Positions 1 through 8,195 of a stretch of 64,000 bases of DNA are shown in pieces. Numbering within the stretch: the stretch's first letter is position 1; each line of letters starts with the position of its first letter. This stretch comes from Thermobifida cellulosilytica TB100 (GTDB lineage: Bacteria; Actinomycetota; Actinomycetes; Streptosporangiales; Streptosporangiaceae). The DNA lies in NCBI RefSeq assembly GCF_001517975.1, contig NZ_KQ950180.1:1372160-1436159 (forward strand). The letters run 5' to 3'. Below the pieces are notes generated by a model, which worked only from the letters and a program-made list of their open reading frames with translations, had not been told where the DNA came from and ran no database searches. The translations under genes were made by a program, and so were the position numbers.

Positions 1-275
1 GTTCTGCCCCCAGAACCATGGGAGAGGGTGAGGGTGGCCACGTCGGGGCTGATGGAGGCGGTGAACCTTCCGGTCCGCTTCGGCCGGGAGGCCCGGCAGC
101 CCTCCTGCCCGGCGCTGCACCATGCTGGACGCCTGTCCGACGAAGCCGTCCCCGGTGTTTTGCCGTGTGGGGAACTGACGGTCGACGGTCCTCACCCGCG
201 CGAGGGCTGCCGGGGCTTCGAGGACGGGGCGGGTCTGCGGCCGGGCCGTTGTCCTGGCCGGGGGCGGGCAGCGAA
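1..275. other. Left-edge stretch without recognisable gene
   Basis: Every open frame here is a short GC-rich frame without a recognisable domain or a convincing ribosome binding site. It may include the upstream region of a gene lying beyond the left edge. I see no RNA gene in it. Confidence 0.4.
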
Positions 276-321
276 AAGGCCGGTCCCGGCTCCCGTGTCA
301 CGGGTGCCGAGAACCGGCCTT
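276..321 (-). terminator. Rho-independent-like terminator downstream of tRNA-Ser
   Basis: Perfect 9-bp arms (aaggccggt at 276-284, accggcctt at 313-321) enclose a further small hairpin. The structure lies about 45 nt beyond the 3' end of the minus-strand tRNA-Ser, with a run of T on the minus strand just after it (aaaa at 274-277 on the plus strand). Most likely it ends the tadA/tRNA-Ser transcript. Confidence 0.6.
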
Positions 322-365
322 CCGATTCTCTTGCCTGGGTGTCTGCCTGGGCAGGCACCGGCGTC

Positions 366-453
366 TGGCGGTGGAGGTGGGATTTGAACCCACGGAGGGT
401 CGCCCCTCACACGCTTTCGAGGCGTGCGCACTCGGCCGCTATGCGACTCCACC
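366..453 (-). tRNA. tRNA-Ser (anticodon CGA), with encoded CCA
   Basis: On the minus strand the acceptor arms GGTGGAG (453-447) and CTCCACC (376-370) pair perfectly. They are followed by discriminator G (369) and an encoded CCA (368-366). The anticodon loop reads CTCGAAA with anticodon CGA. A long variable arm makes it a class II tRNA, and the T-loop GGTTCAAATCC is canonical. It begins only 10 nt after the tadA stop codon, so it is probably processed from the same transcript. Confidence 0.95.
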
Positions 454-463
454 GCGGACAACT

Positions 464-949
464 CTACCGGACACGGCGGTGTGTGAAGAACTCGGTAAGG
501 ATTCGACTGCACTCGGCCGACAGTGCCGGGTCGACCAGGTCCGGGGGGACGACCTCGGGACGGTGGTTGAGGCGGCGGTCGCGGACCACGTCCCACAGGG
601 AGCCCACCGCCCCGGCGCGGTCGTCGCGGGCGCCGTAGACGAGCCGCTCGATCCGCGCCAGCACGGTCGCGCCCGCGCACATCGTGCACGGTTCCAGGGT
701 GACCGCCAGGGTGCAGCCGTTGAGCCGCCAGCGGCCCAGCCGCCGGGCGGCCGCGCGCAGGGCCAGCACCTCGGCGTGCGCGGTGGGGTCGCCGGTGGCC
801 TCGCGCTCGTTGTGCCCGGCGCCGACGACCTCGCCGTCCGGGTCGAGCACGACGGCGCCCACGGGGACGTCGCCGCTGGAGGAGGTCTTGTAGGCCTCCT
901 CCAGCGCCAGGCGCAGCGCGGCGTCGACCCCGGTCCGTCCCGTGCTCAT
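464..949 (-). CDS. tadA: tRNA-specific adenosine deaminase TadA
   Basis: Predicted to deaminate adenosine 34 of tRNA-Arg(ACG) to inosine, expanding wobble decoding in the cytoplasm. The 161-aa product has the cytidine/deoxycytidylate deaminase zinc signature: a HAE motif (the glutamate is the proton shuttle) and PCTMC with the two zinc cysteines. It matches the usual TadA length. The ATG at 949 overlaps the TGA of the upstream associated gene in an ATGA arrangement, so the two are translationally coupled. A longer in-frame extension to 1267 exists but lies inside the neighbouring gene and is not conserved-looking. Confidence 0.93.
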   Translation of the reverse strand: MSTGRTGVDAALRLALEEAYKTSSSGDVPVGAVVLDPDGEVVGAGHNEREATGDPTAHAEVLALRAAARRLGRWRLNGCTLAVTLEPCTMCAGATVLARIERLVYGARDDRAGAVGSLWDVVRDRRLNHRPEVVPPDLVDPALSAECSRILTEFFTHRRVR

Positions 950-1440
950 GCCCGCAGCTCGTCCAGTGCCGCGGCGAACCCGGCCCGGTCGGCGACGGTG
1001 GTGAGCGCGTCCGCGGGCAGCACTCCCTCGCGCTGGGTCAGCGCCAGAAGCTCCTCGCCCGGGGTGCCGAGGTCGGCGAGCAGCTCGCTGTCGCCGACGG
1101 GTTCGGGGTAGGGGGTCTGCCCGGTCCCCTCGATCTCGTCGTCGGACGCTGCCAGGCGGTCGGACTCCAGGAACAGCCGGGCCGCCGGATGGCTGTGCAC
1201 CGCCCGCAGGTCGGAGAGGAACGGCCGGGGCTCGTCGGCGTCGTCGAGCCGGACGATCCCGAACCACTCGTCGTCCGCCTCCGCCACCAGCACCACGGCG
1301 GTCCCGTCACCGTCCGAGGCCGCCGCCGCGTCCCGCATCGCGTCGGCGACGTCGTCGATGCCGTCGAGATCCGCCAACTCCACCTCGGTACCCGTCCACC
1401 CGTCCGCCGTACGGAAGAAGACCGCTGCGAAAACCGGCAC
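946..1440 (-). CDS. tRNA adenosine deaminase-associated protein (copy 1)
   Basis: A 164-aa acidic protein of the actinobacterial family found next to tadA; its biochemical role is unknown. The GTG at 1440 is chosen because AGGAG lies about 8 nt upstream and the product then begins with the conserved-looking VFAAVFFRTADGW segment. An in-frame ATG at 1518 lacks that support. It shares with the next gene upstream the landmarks FLSD (mid-protein), LADLG and a C-terminal GFAAALDEL-like helix, so the two are paralogues. It overlaps tadA by 4 nt. Confidence 0.75.
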   Translation of the reverse strand: MPVFAAVFFRTADGWTGTEVELADLDGIDDVADAMRDAAAASDGDGTAVVLVAEADDEWFGIVRLDDADEPRPFLSDLRAVHSHPAARLFLESDRLAASDDEIEGTGQTPYPEPVGDSELLADLGTPGEELLALTQREGVLPADALTTVADRAGFAAALDELRA

Positions 1441-1504
1441 CCCGCACTCCTGTCTGCTGCACTCCTTCGGACACGTACGGAGCGGCGCCCGCGCCGCGCT
1501 GGTC

Positions 1505-2011
1505 CTACCCCATCGCATCCAGCGCGCGTTGGAAAGCCGCCTGGAAGCCGAGGCGTTCGGAGATGCTGGCCAAAACCTCGTCCGGGTACAGGTCGAGGTC
1601 GCCGGCGAGGGCGCCCAGTTCCATCTCGTCCAGTCCGAGGTCGGCCAGGATCGACATGTCCCCGGCGGGCAGGACCTGGTCGATGTCCTCCTCGTCGTCG
1701 GGGATGTCGATGTCCAGGTACTCCAGGACGTCGCGGGCGATCTTCCAGTCGGCGGACGCCGTGACGTCGGAGAGGAAGAGGCTGACGTTGTCGCGCCCGT
1801 AGACGCGGGCGAGGATGAAGAAGTCGTCGGCCACCGCCACCAGTCCGATCGCCCCGCTGATGCTCGGCTGTTGGCGCAGGGCGTGCAGCAGTCCCTTGAG
1901 GTCGCGGGTCAGTGCGACCGGAAGCGGGTCGACTTCCCAGTAGTCTTCCTCACGGTAGGCGACGGCGGCGAAGTCGCCCGAGCCGTCGTCGTCCAGTTCG
2001 AGTTCCGTCAT
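1505..2011 (-). CDS. tRNA adenosine deaminase-associated protein (copy 2)
   Basis: Second member of the same acidic family, 168 aa from the ATG at 2011, which has GGTGGAG about 5 nt upstream. This length matches copy 1 (164 aa). A GTG at 2146 would add 45 residues and has an AGGAG placed very close, so the longer form cannot be excluded. Shared landmarks with copy 1 are FLSDV, LADLGLDEMEL and GFQAAFQRALDAM. It is first in the minus-strand run leading to tadA and tRNA-Ser, which suggests one transcription unit. Function unknown. Confidence 0.7.
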   Translation of the reverse strand: MTELELDDDGSGDFAAVAYREEDYWEVDPLPVALTRDLKGLLHALRQQPSISGAIGLVAVADDFFILARVYGRDNVSLFLSDVTASADWKIARDVLEYLDIDIPDDEEDIDQVLPAGDMSILADLGLDEMELGALAGDLDLYPDEVLASISERLGFQAAFQRALDAMG

Positions 2012-2304
2012 CGTCGCTCCACCCGGCTGGCCCTGATCGGACCAGAATCGCAGATCGTCCCTTGCCACGTCACCGAAACGGCCGTCTTCGCCCACGCTCC
2101 GCTCGCCTTGCGGGAAGACCAGTCCGTCGTAGAAGTCCGCGCTCACGTCTCCTATTAGAACGGACGCCCCATTCGTAACAGAACGCCCTCCGCGCTTGGG
2201 GTACGGGCGCTCGGCCCCCTGACCCCCGCCAGCAGCGGGGTTGCCGGGAAAAGCTCTGCCGGTGGATGCGTTAGCGACGGCCCGAAACGATAGTTTGGTC
2301 TTCC

Positions 2305-2958
2305 ATGGAGATCTTCGTCGCGGACCATCCGCTCATCGCCCACAAGCTCACGACGCTGCGGGACGCGCGCACCGACTCCCCCACCTTCCGCCGGCTCACC
2401 GACGAGCTGGTCACGCTCCTCGCCTACGAGGCGACCAGGGACGTCCGTGTCACCGAGGCCACCGTACGGACCCCGCTGGCCGAGGCGGTCGGGGTCCAGC
2501 TCTCCCGTCCCGCCCCGCTGGTCGTGCCGATCCTGCGCGCCGGCCTGGGCATGCTGGACGGCATGACCCGCCTGCTGCCCACCGCCGAGGTGGGCTTCCT
2601 GGGCATGGCCCGCGACGAGGAGACCCTGCAACCCGTCACCTATGCGGACCGGCTGCCCCAGGACCTGTCCGGGCGGCAGTGCTACGTGCTCGACCCGATG
2701 CTGGCCACGGGCGGCACCCTGGCCGCGGCGCTGCGGCTGCTGGTCGAGCGCGGCGCCGACCACGTCACCGCCATCTGCCTGCTGGCCGCCCCGGAGGGAG
2801 TGGAGCACCTGCGCACCGAGCTGGACACGGTGTTGCGGGAGCGCAGCGACCTCAGGGTGCGGGTGGTCTCGGCCGGGCTGGACGAGCGGCTGAACGACCA
2901 GGGCTTCATCGTTCCCGGCCTCGGCGACGCGGGGGACCGCCTGTACGGCTCCGTGTGA
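2305..2958 (+). CDS. upp: Uracil phosphoribosyltransferase
   Basis: Pyrimidine salvage enzyme that makes UMP from uracil and PRPP. The 217-aa protein contains the PRPP-binding loop in the form [12 protein letters not shown] (about residues 131-142), an [12 protein letters not shown] segment near residue 73, and the C-terminal uracil-binding region [18 protein letters not shown]. Length and order are typical of Upp. No strong Shine-Dalgarno precedes the ATG, so it may be leaderless or weakly initiated. It is divergent from the tadA group across about 290 nt of intergenic DNA. Confidence 0.95.
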   Translation: MEIFVADHPLIAHKLTTLRDARTDSPTFRRLTDELVTLLAYEATRDVRVTEATVRTPLAEAVGVQLSRPAPLVVPILRAGLGMLDGMTRLLPTAEVGFLGMARDEETLQPVTYADRLPQDLSGRQCYVLDPMLATGGTLAAALRLLVERGADHVTAICLLAAPEGVEHLRTELDTVLRERSDLRVRVVSAGLDERLNDQGFIVPGLGDAGDRLYGSV

Positions 2959-3103
2959 CCCCGACCGGGCGTTTCCCTCCCATGTTTTCCTCATCGGCGG
3001 AGAAAAGGCAGGTTTGGCTTTTTTGGCGACGCGGGCTTGAAACTATTTTTGCCAAAAATTGAGATTCCCCTGTCGTCGCAGGTCACGGGTGTTTCTTGCG
3101 TCA

Positions 3104-3121
3104 CTCGAATTCATATTCGAG
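3104..3121. promoter_or_regulatory. Operator-like inverted repeat
   Basis: Perfect 7-bp arms ctcgaat and attcgag are separated by tcat, in an unusually AT-rich stretch (about 3020-3190) of a 397-nt intergenic region. This size and symmetry suit a dimeric regulator. No regulator can be named. Confidence 0.35.
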
Positions 3122-3231
3122 ATACACGGGAGACGGGCTGTGGTAAAGATAGTTCCGACCCCCGACAATCCCCCCGTCAAAACCGTCAGAAAAACCGTGA
3201 CATCTCCCGTTTGACGCCCAGGACTCTGACC

Positions 3232-3262
3232 GGGCTGCGGGTCCGGCGCGGTCCCGCAGCCC
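3232..3262 (+). other. Hairpin in the leader of the 74-aa gene
   Basis: Perfect 10-bp arms gggctgcggg and cccgcagccc surround an 11-nt loop, 94 nt before the start of the gene at 3356. No U-run follows, so a leader-RNA structure is as likely as a terminator. Confidence 0.4.
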
Positions 3263-3355
3263 GCGGGCCGGCGCCGCACCCGCCTCCCCCGTGAACGCCC
3301 GCCGCCCAGGAGAGACCGGCGCCTGTGACCGTTCTCTGCCTTCCCGAGGAGTGAC

Positions 3356-3580
3356 ATGTCCCAGACCTACAACACGATCCCGCGCGACCTCGCCGCTGTG
3401 GCCCTGCGCCTCAGCGACGAGTTCCAGGGCGTGCACCCGATGGTCACCGTGTTCCGCTGCATCGACGCGGCCCGGCACGGCGCGCAGGACGTGGTCGGCT
3501 ACGCCACCCCCGACCTGGTGGAGCGGATCGCCCGGCAGCATCTGCGGGTCCTCGCCCTCGCCCTGGCAGAACAGCGCTGA
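3356..3580 (+). CDS. Small three-helix-type protein (hypothetical)
   Basis: A 74-aa cytoplasmic protein whose ATG is preceded by GAGGAG at a good distance. Its pattern resembles the small actinobacterial three-helix-bundle dimerisation proteins: an RLSDEF segment near the N-terminus, a central VFRCIDAAR helix and a C-terminal DLVERIARQHL helix. That resemblance is from memory and unverified. No catalytic motif is visible. Function unknown. Confidence 0.6.
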   Translation: MSQTYNTIPRDLAAVALRLSDEFQGVHPMVTVFRCIDAARHGAQDVVGYATPDLVERIARQHLRVLALALAEQR

Positions 3581-3727
3581 CCGAATACCCGCCGAGGTTC
3601 CCGACCACAACTCTGCGACCTGGGACGGCACGCCGACGACAAACCTCTGTCTTTACGCGTCCCGTCCCCGATGCAACAATCGTGGTGGGTTAGTGGGTCT
3701 TCACGGTCTAGTGGGGAGAGTGCGTTC

Positions 3728-3895
3728 ATGCCGCCAAGGTTGAAAAAATGGCTGGGGTACGCCCTCATCGCCTTCGTCATCTTCTACCTGCTGACTCAGC
3801 CAGCGACCGTGGGCAATCTGGTACTGAACGTCTTCGCCGGGCTGGGCGGAGCGGCCAACTCGCTCTCCACGTTCGTGAACACCATCCTGCTGTGA
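3728..3895 (+). CDS. Small single-span membrane protein
   Basis: A 55-aa protein. The ATG at 3728 is preceded by GGGGAGAG at about 8-9 nt, better supported than an upstream in-frame ATG at 3671. A basic N-terminus (PPRLKKW) is followed by a hydrophobic helix at about residues 8-24, then a weaker hydrophobic segment. This suggests an inner-membrane miniprotein with its N-terminus inside. The next gene starts 15 nt downstream, so both are probably in one operon. Not recognised. Confidence 0.6.
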   Translation: MPPRLKKWLGYALIAFVIFYLLTQPATVGNLVLNVFAGLGGAANSLSTFVNTILL

Positions 3896-3910
3896 GGGGC
3901 GTGAGCCCGC

Positions 3911-4423
3911 ATGAAGCTTGTCACGCCGGGTGATTCGGCGCCCGCGTCGGTCAACCGCTACCTGCTTCCCCACGAGCAGCAGGTCATCACGATCCGCCGA
4001 CACCCCGCCGTGCTGCTCGGGCCGGCGGGGATCGTGCTGGGCAGCCTGGTCGCCGCGGGGATCCTGAGCAACACCTCGATCGTGACGAGCGGAGCCGTAC
4101 TGGCCGTCATCTGGTGGCTGTGGCTGCTGGTACTGGTGTGGTTCGTCTGGAAGGTCGCGGAGTGGTCGGTCGACTACTTCGTCATCACCTCCGCGCGCCT
4201 GCTGGGGACCAACGGTCTGATCACCCGGCAGGTGAACATGATGCCGCTGGGCAAGGTCACCGACATGCGCTTCGAGCGCACCCTGATGGGACGCCTCCTG
4301 GGCTACGGCACCTTCGTCATGGAGTCCGCCGGTCAGGACCAGGCCCTCAGCAAGATCGACTTCATCCCCTACCCGGAACAGCTCTACCTCGAAGTGGTCG
4401 GTCTGATCTTCCCCGACAAGTAG
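3911..4423 (+). CDS. PH-domain (bPH2/DUF304) membrane protein
   Basis: A 170-aa protein with two adjacent hydrophobic helices (about residues 35-52 and 57-78). A cytoplasmic bacterial PH-like domain of the YdbS/YdbT type follows: VDYFVITSARLLGTNGLI, then MMPLGKVTDMRFERTLMGRLLGYGTFVMES. It has one such domain, as in the short actinobacterial members. The family is membrane-associated and of uncertain function. It is followed by a strong terminator, closing the small operon with the 55-aa membrane protein. Confidence 0.8.
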   Translation: MKLVTPGDSAPASVNRYLLPHEQQVITIRRHPAVLLGPAGIVLGSLVAAGILSNTSIVTSGAVLAVIWWLWLLVLVWFVWKVAEWSVDYFVITSARLLGTNGLITRQVNMMPLGKVTDMRFERTLMGRLLGYGTFVMESAGQDQALSKIDFIPYPEQLYLEVVGLIFPDK

Positions 4424-4441
4424 CCCGCCCCGGATTCGTCA

Positions 4442-4480
4442 CGGAGCGCCCGCCGCCCCCGGCGGGCGCTCCGCTGTTTC
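4442..4480 (+). terminator. Rho-independent terminator after the PH-domain gene
   Basis: A perfect 13-bp GC-rich stem (4442-4454 with 4461-4473) with a six-base loop is followed by ctgtttc, just downstream of the stop at 4423. Confidence 0.8.
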
Positions 4481-4511
4481 CCGGTCAAACGCATCTCACG
4501 GTGAGCCCAAC

Positions 4512-4541
4512 TTGACTCAAAGGTGAACGGAGGGTTAACGT
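4512..4541 (+). promoter_or_regulatory. Sigma70-type promoter for the 74-aa basic protein
   Basis: TTGACT at 4512-4517 and TAACGT at 4536-4541 are separated by 18 nt, about 35 nt before the ATG at 4577. This is a good actinobacterial housekeeping promoter match and supports the small downstream gene. Confidence 0.55.
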
Positions 4542-4576
4542 AGCCCATCGACTGATTGAATTCAGGGGGTGTCGTC

Positions 4577-4801
4577 ATGTCTCAGCGAGTGAGTAGGACG
4601 CCAACGACCACCCGTCCGTCCCCGACCCGGCGCCGGCACCGGCCGGCCTGTGCGGCAGGTACCGCACGACACACCCCGGACCTCGTGCCGTACCAGCGGG
4701 ACCCCGCCGAGGCGGAGCCCTCCTCCGCCCGCCCCACGCTCACCTGGGTGCTCCTGCCCGACAGCACCGGACGGCTGCGCCCGCAGGCTCGGTGGATCTG
4801 A
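4577..4801 (+). CDS. Small basic hypothetical protein
   Basis: A 74-aa Arg/Pro/Thr-rich product whose ATG follows an AGGGGGTG ribosome binding site. It lies between a plausible promoter and a very strong terminator, which argues that it is really expressed. The N-terminal 30 residues are strongly basic; the C-terminus ends in a hydrophobic TWVLLPDSTGRLRPQARWI-like stretch. No domain recognised. It could also be the leader of a regulatory RNA. Confidence 0.45.
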   Translation: MSQRVSRTPTTTRPSPTRRRHRPACAAGTARHTPDLVPYQRDPAEAEPSSARPTLTWVLLPDSTGRLRPQARWI

Positions 4802-4812
4802 CCGGTTTCCTG

Positions 4813-4857
4813 CGCGTGTGAGGGACCGGCCACACGGTGGCCGGTCCCTCACACGCG
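4813..4857. terminator. Bidirectional terminator between small ORF and dnaB
   Basis: A perfect 21-bp stem (4813-4833 with 4837-4857) has a 3-nt loop. It sits between a plus-strand gene and the 3' side of minus-strand dnaB, and is one of the strongest hairpins in the window. Confidence 0.8.
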
Positions 4858-4931
4858 TGTACGGCTTCGGGCCCTCCCGGCGGGCGCCCCGGTCGGTCCG
4901 CGCCGACCGCGGGTCCGGACCCGGGCGGCTG

Positions 4932-6281
4932 CTATCCGGGGGCCATGTCGACGAAACGGCTGTAGTGCCCCTGGAAGGCCACGGTGACCGTGGCCGTGGG
5001 GCCGTTGCGGTGCTTGGCCACGATCAGGTCGGCCTCGCCGGCGCGCGGCGACTCCTTCTCGTGCACGTCCTCGCGGTAGAGCAGGATCACCATGTCGGCG
5101 TCCTGCTCGATGGAGCCGGACTCCCGCAGGTCGCTGATCTGCGGTTTCTTGTCGGTCCGCTGTTCGGGGCCGCGGTTGAGCTGGGACAGCGCGACCACGG
5201 GGACCTCCAGCTCCTTGGCCAGCAGCTTCAGCGACCGCGACATCTCGGAGACCTCCTGCTGGCGGCTCTCCGCCCGGCCGTTGGAGCTCATCAACTGGAG
5301 GTAGTCGACGATGACGAGCTTGAGGTCGTGCTGCTGCTTGAGGCGGCGGCACTTGGCCCGGATCTCCATCATCGACAGGTTGGGGGAGTCGTCGATGAAC
5401 AGCGGGGCGCCCGCGACCTCGCCCATCCGCCGCGCCAGCCGGGCCCAGTCGTCGTCGGTCATCATGCCCGACCGCATGGTGTGCAGCGGCACCCGGGCCT
5501 CCGCCGACAGCAGCCGCATGACGATCTCGTTGCGGCCCATCTCCAGGCTGAAGAAGACGGTGGTCAACTGGTGCTTGATCGCCGCGGCCCGTGCGAAGTC
5601 GAGGGCGAGGGTGGACTTTCCCACCGCGGGGCGGGCCGCGATGATGATCATCTGCCCGGGGTGCAGCCCGTTGGAGAGGTTGTCGAAGTCGGTGAAGCCG
5701 GTGGGGACGCCGGTCAGGGTGTTGTCGTGGGAGGCGATCGCCTCCAGTTCGTCCAGCGCGCCCGGCATGATGTCGCTGAGCGGCAGGTAGTCCTCGGTGC
5801 TGCGGTTCTCGGCGACCCGGAAGATCTCGGCCTGGGCGCGGTCGACGAGGTCGTCGATCTCGCCGTCGCCGGAGTAGCCGATCTGCGCGATGCGGGTGCC
5901 CGCCTCGACCAGGCGGCGCAGGACCGCGCGGTCGGCGACGATCCGCGCGTAGTACCCGGCGTTGGCCGCGGTGGGGACGGTGACGGTGAGGGTGTGCAGG
6001 TAGGGGGCTCCGCCGACCCGGCTGATCTCGCCCCGCTTGATGAGTTCGGCGTTGACGGAGACCGCGTCGACCGGCTCGCCGCGGGAGAACAGGTCGATGA
6101 TCGTGTCGTAGATGATCTGGTGGGCGGGCCGGTAGAAGTCGGAGGAGCGGACGATCTCGACGACCTGGGTGATGGCCTCCTTGGACAGCAGCATGCCGCC
6201 GAGGACGCACTGCTCGGCCATGATGTCGTGGGGCGGGGTCCGGTCGTACCCGACTTCCTCCACTGGATGGTCGACGCTCAT
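4932..6281 (-). CDS. dnaB: Replicative DNA helicase DnaB
   Basis: Hexameric 5'-3' helicase that unwinds the fork and recruits primase. The 449-aa protein has the N-terminal helical domain (DIMAEQCVLGGMLLS, residues 19-33). Its RecA-like C-terminal domain has Walker A ARPAVGKST (216-224), the FFSLEM motif, Walker B LVIVDYLQL and the DLRESGSIEQDAD motif. The ATG at 6281 has GGGGGAG 4 nt upstream and gives the normal family length. An open frame extends much further upstream but is not DnaB-like. No intein is present. The 500-nt upstream region carries DnaA boxes, so DnaA may control its expression. Confidence 0.97.
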   Translation of the reverse strand: MSVDHPVEEVGYDRTPPHDIMAEQCVLGGMLLSKEAITQVVEIVRSSDFYRPAHQIIYDTIIDLFSRGEPVDAVSVNAELIKRGEISRVGGAPYLHTLTVTVPTAANAGYYARIVADRAVLRRLVEAGTRIAQIGYSGDGEIDDLVDRAQAEIFRVAENRSTEDYLPLSDIMPGALDELEAIASHDNTLTGVPTGFTDFDNLSNGLHPGQMIIIAARPAVGKSTLALDFARAAAIKHQLTTVFFSLEMGRNEIVMRLLSAEARVPLHTMRSGMMTDDDWARLARRMGEVAGAPLFIDDSPNLSMMEIRAKCRRLKQQHDLKLVIVDYLQLMSSNGRAESRQQEVSEMSRSLKLLAKELEVPVVALSQLNRGPEQRTDKKPQISDLRESGSIEQDADMVILLYREDVHEKESPRAGEADLIVAKHRNGPTATVTVAFQGHYSRFVDMAPG

Positions 6282-6367
6282 GGCTCCCCCCGGCTGATTC
6301 CATGCCTGAACGTGACATGCCCGAACCAGGATTCTCGCCACTTCGGAGGACAGTCGCAAAGGCTGCC

Positions 6368-6570
6368 TGTGGATAAACCTGGGGACAACCTGTGGATGAC
6401 TGGCGTCTACTTGGGGATAACCTGTGCACGCAGCCTGTGGATAACTTCTCCACCCTCCCCCACCGCAGGCTCTGACCTGCAAAAACACTATCCACTGGGT
6501 GTGCACAAAAGAAATTTCACAGATAGATATCCACAAGTTATCCACAGGTCTGGCCATGCCCTGTGGATGA
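6368..6570. promoter_or_regulatory. DnaA-box cluster upstream of dnaB
   Basis: The 495-nt gap between dnaB and the LCP gene holds three exact TTATCCACA boxes (6368-6376 and 6436-6444 on the minus strand, 6538-6546 on the plus strand). Near matches lie at 6380-6388, 6391-6399, 6412-6420, 6488-6496, 6527-6535 and 6562-6570. The density resembles the arrays flanking dnaA. It could be a DnaA-responsive promoter region, a titration site or part of a dispersed origin. Confidence 0.8.
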
Positions 6571-6776
6571 CCGCGCCCCCCACTCTCCCCCGTGTCCGAC
6601 CGGCGGACGGGTCCGTCTCCTGGCCCCGCACCATCCTCCCGGAAACCGCAGGCCGTTGCCCGGAGGCAGGCCGCGCCAAGGTTCGGCAACCCGTCCTGAA
6701 AGGGGCGGTAGGCCCCCGAGTGACCGCCGCGCTTCCCGGTTAGTCGACTGCCAGCGGAGGGTGGGGGTGGTTGACC

Positions 6777-8195
6777 ATGGCTTATCCAGCGGAGGGCGGC
6801 CCACGGAAGCGACCCGGTGGAACCGCGCGCGCGGCCCTGTGGACCTGCGGGGCGGTCCTGCTGCCCGGCATCGCCCACCTGCGCGCCGGACGGCGCGCCG
6901 CGGGCGCGGGCATCCTCGGCTGCTTCCTGCTGCTGGCCGCCGCGGCCGTGGCGGCGGTCCGGGACCTCCGCGGCACCCTGTCCTGGCAGGCGTGGCTGGT
7001 CACCCAGCCGTACTGGGTGGAGGCGGTCTCCGCCGGCTCCGTCGCCCTGGCCGCGCTGTGGTCGGCGGTGGTCGTCCGGTCCTGGCAGCTCACCCGGCCG
7101 CGCCCCGCGGGCCGGGGCACGCGGGCCGTGGGCGCGCTGCTGCTGGCGCTGCTGTGCACGGTGCTCCTCCTGCCGTCCGTGCTGGTCGTCCGCACCGCCC
7201 TGACCGCCCGCGCCACCCTGTCGGAGGTGTTCGCCCCGGCGGAGCCAACGCGGGACACGACCGCCGCGGCCGACCCGTGGCGCGGCCGCTCCCGGATCAA
7301 CGTGCTGCTGCTCGGCGGCGACGCGGGCGAGAACCGGTACGGGCTGCGCACCGACACGATGATCGTGGCCAGCGTCGAGGTCGACAGCGGGGACACCCTC
7401 CTGATCGGGCTGCCCCGCAACCTGGAGAACGTGCCGTTTCCCGAGGGCACCGCGCTGGCGGAGCGCTACCCGCCCCCCGCGGGCTTCGACGACCTGCTCA
7501 ACGAGGTCTACCAGACGGTGGCCGAGGAGCCGGAGGAGCTGGCGGTCGACCCCCGGGCCGCCGACCCGGCCGCCGACACCCTGAAACTGGTCATCGGCGA
7601 GGCGATCGGCGTGCCGATCGACTACTACGCCCTGGTCGACCTCCGCGGGTTCGCGGACCTCATCGACGCCGTCGGAGGGGTCGTCGTCCCCATCGAGGAG
7701 CCCATCCGCTACGGCCGCCGCGGCAACGGGCTGCTGGAGCCGGGGGAGCGGCGCATCAGCGGCAAGGAGGCGCTGTGGTACGGCCGCAGCCGGACCGACA
7801 GCGACGACTACACCCGCATGGGCCGCCAGGGCTGCCTGCTGAAGTACGTCGCCGAGCAGGCCGATCCGGTGACCGTGCTGCGCAGCTTCCAGGCCCTCGC
7901 CGACGCCGCGCAGCGCACGCTCGACAGCGACGTCCCCCAGTCGCACCTGCCCGCCCTGGTCGACCTGGCCGAACGGGTCTCCACGGCGCGCATGCAGACG
8001 CTGCAACTGTCCCCTCCGCAGGTCGACACCGGCCACCCCGACTGGGAGGAGATCCGGACGCTGGTCGCCAGGGCGCTGCGCGACCTCGACGACCACGACC
8101 CGCCCGCCGCCTCCGCGCGGCCGCAGCCGTCGCCGCGCAGCCCGGGACGCCAGGTCGGCGACGAGCCGGTCTCCCTGGACCGGCTGTGCCCGTGA
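6777..8195 (+). CDS. LytR-CpsA-Psr (LCP) family cell-wall ligase
   Basis: About 472 aa. Several N-terminal hydrophobic helices (about residues 20-145) precede an extracytoplasmic LCP domain. That domain shows INVLLLGGDAG, LRTDTMIVASV, IGLPRNL, a VDLRGFADLIDAVGGV segment and the ALWYGRSRTDSDDYTRMGRQ signature, whose Arg and Asp residues bind polyprenyl pyrophosphate. LCP enzymes attach glycopolymers to peptidoglycan. The position beside a sialic-acid-like polymer cluster suggests that polymer as substrate (inference). The ATG at 6777 is preferred; a TTG at 6771 is possible. Confidence 0.85.
   Translation: MAYPAEGGPRKRPGGTARAALWTCGAVLLPGIAHLRAGRRAAGAGILGCFLLLAAAAVAAVRDLRGTLSWQAWLVTQPYWVEAVSAGSVALAALWSAVVVRSWQLTRPRPAGRGTRAVGALLLALLCTVLLLPSVLVVRTALTARATLSEVFAPAEPTRDTTAAADPWRGRSRINVLLLGGDAGENRYGLRTDTMIVASVEVDSGDTLLIGLPRNLENVPFPEGTALAERYPPPAGFDDLLNEVYQTVAEEPEELAVDPRAADPAADTLKLVIGEAIGVPIDYYALVDLRGFADLIDAVGGVVVPIEEPIRYGRRGNGLLEPGERRISGKEALWYGRSRTDSDDYTRMGRQGCLLKYVAEQADPVTVLRSFQALADAAQRTLDSDVPQSHLPALVDLAERVSTARMQTLQLSPPQVDTGHPDWEEIRTLVARALRDLDDHDPPAASARPQPSPRSPGRQVGDEPVSLDRLCP

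Noticed and set aside
4650..6743. 697-aa plus-strand open frame over dnaB
   Set aside because: Antisense shadow of dnaB, extending through a strong terminator and the DnaA boxes.
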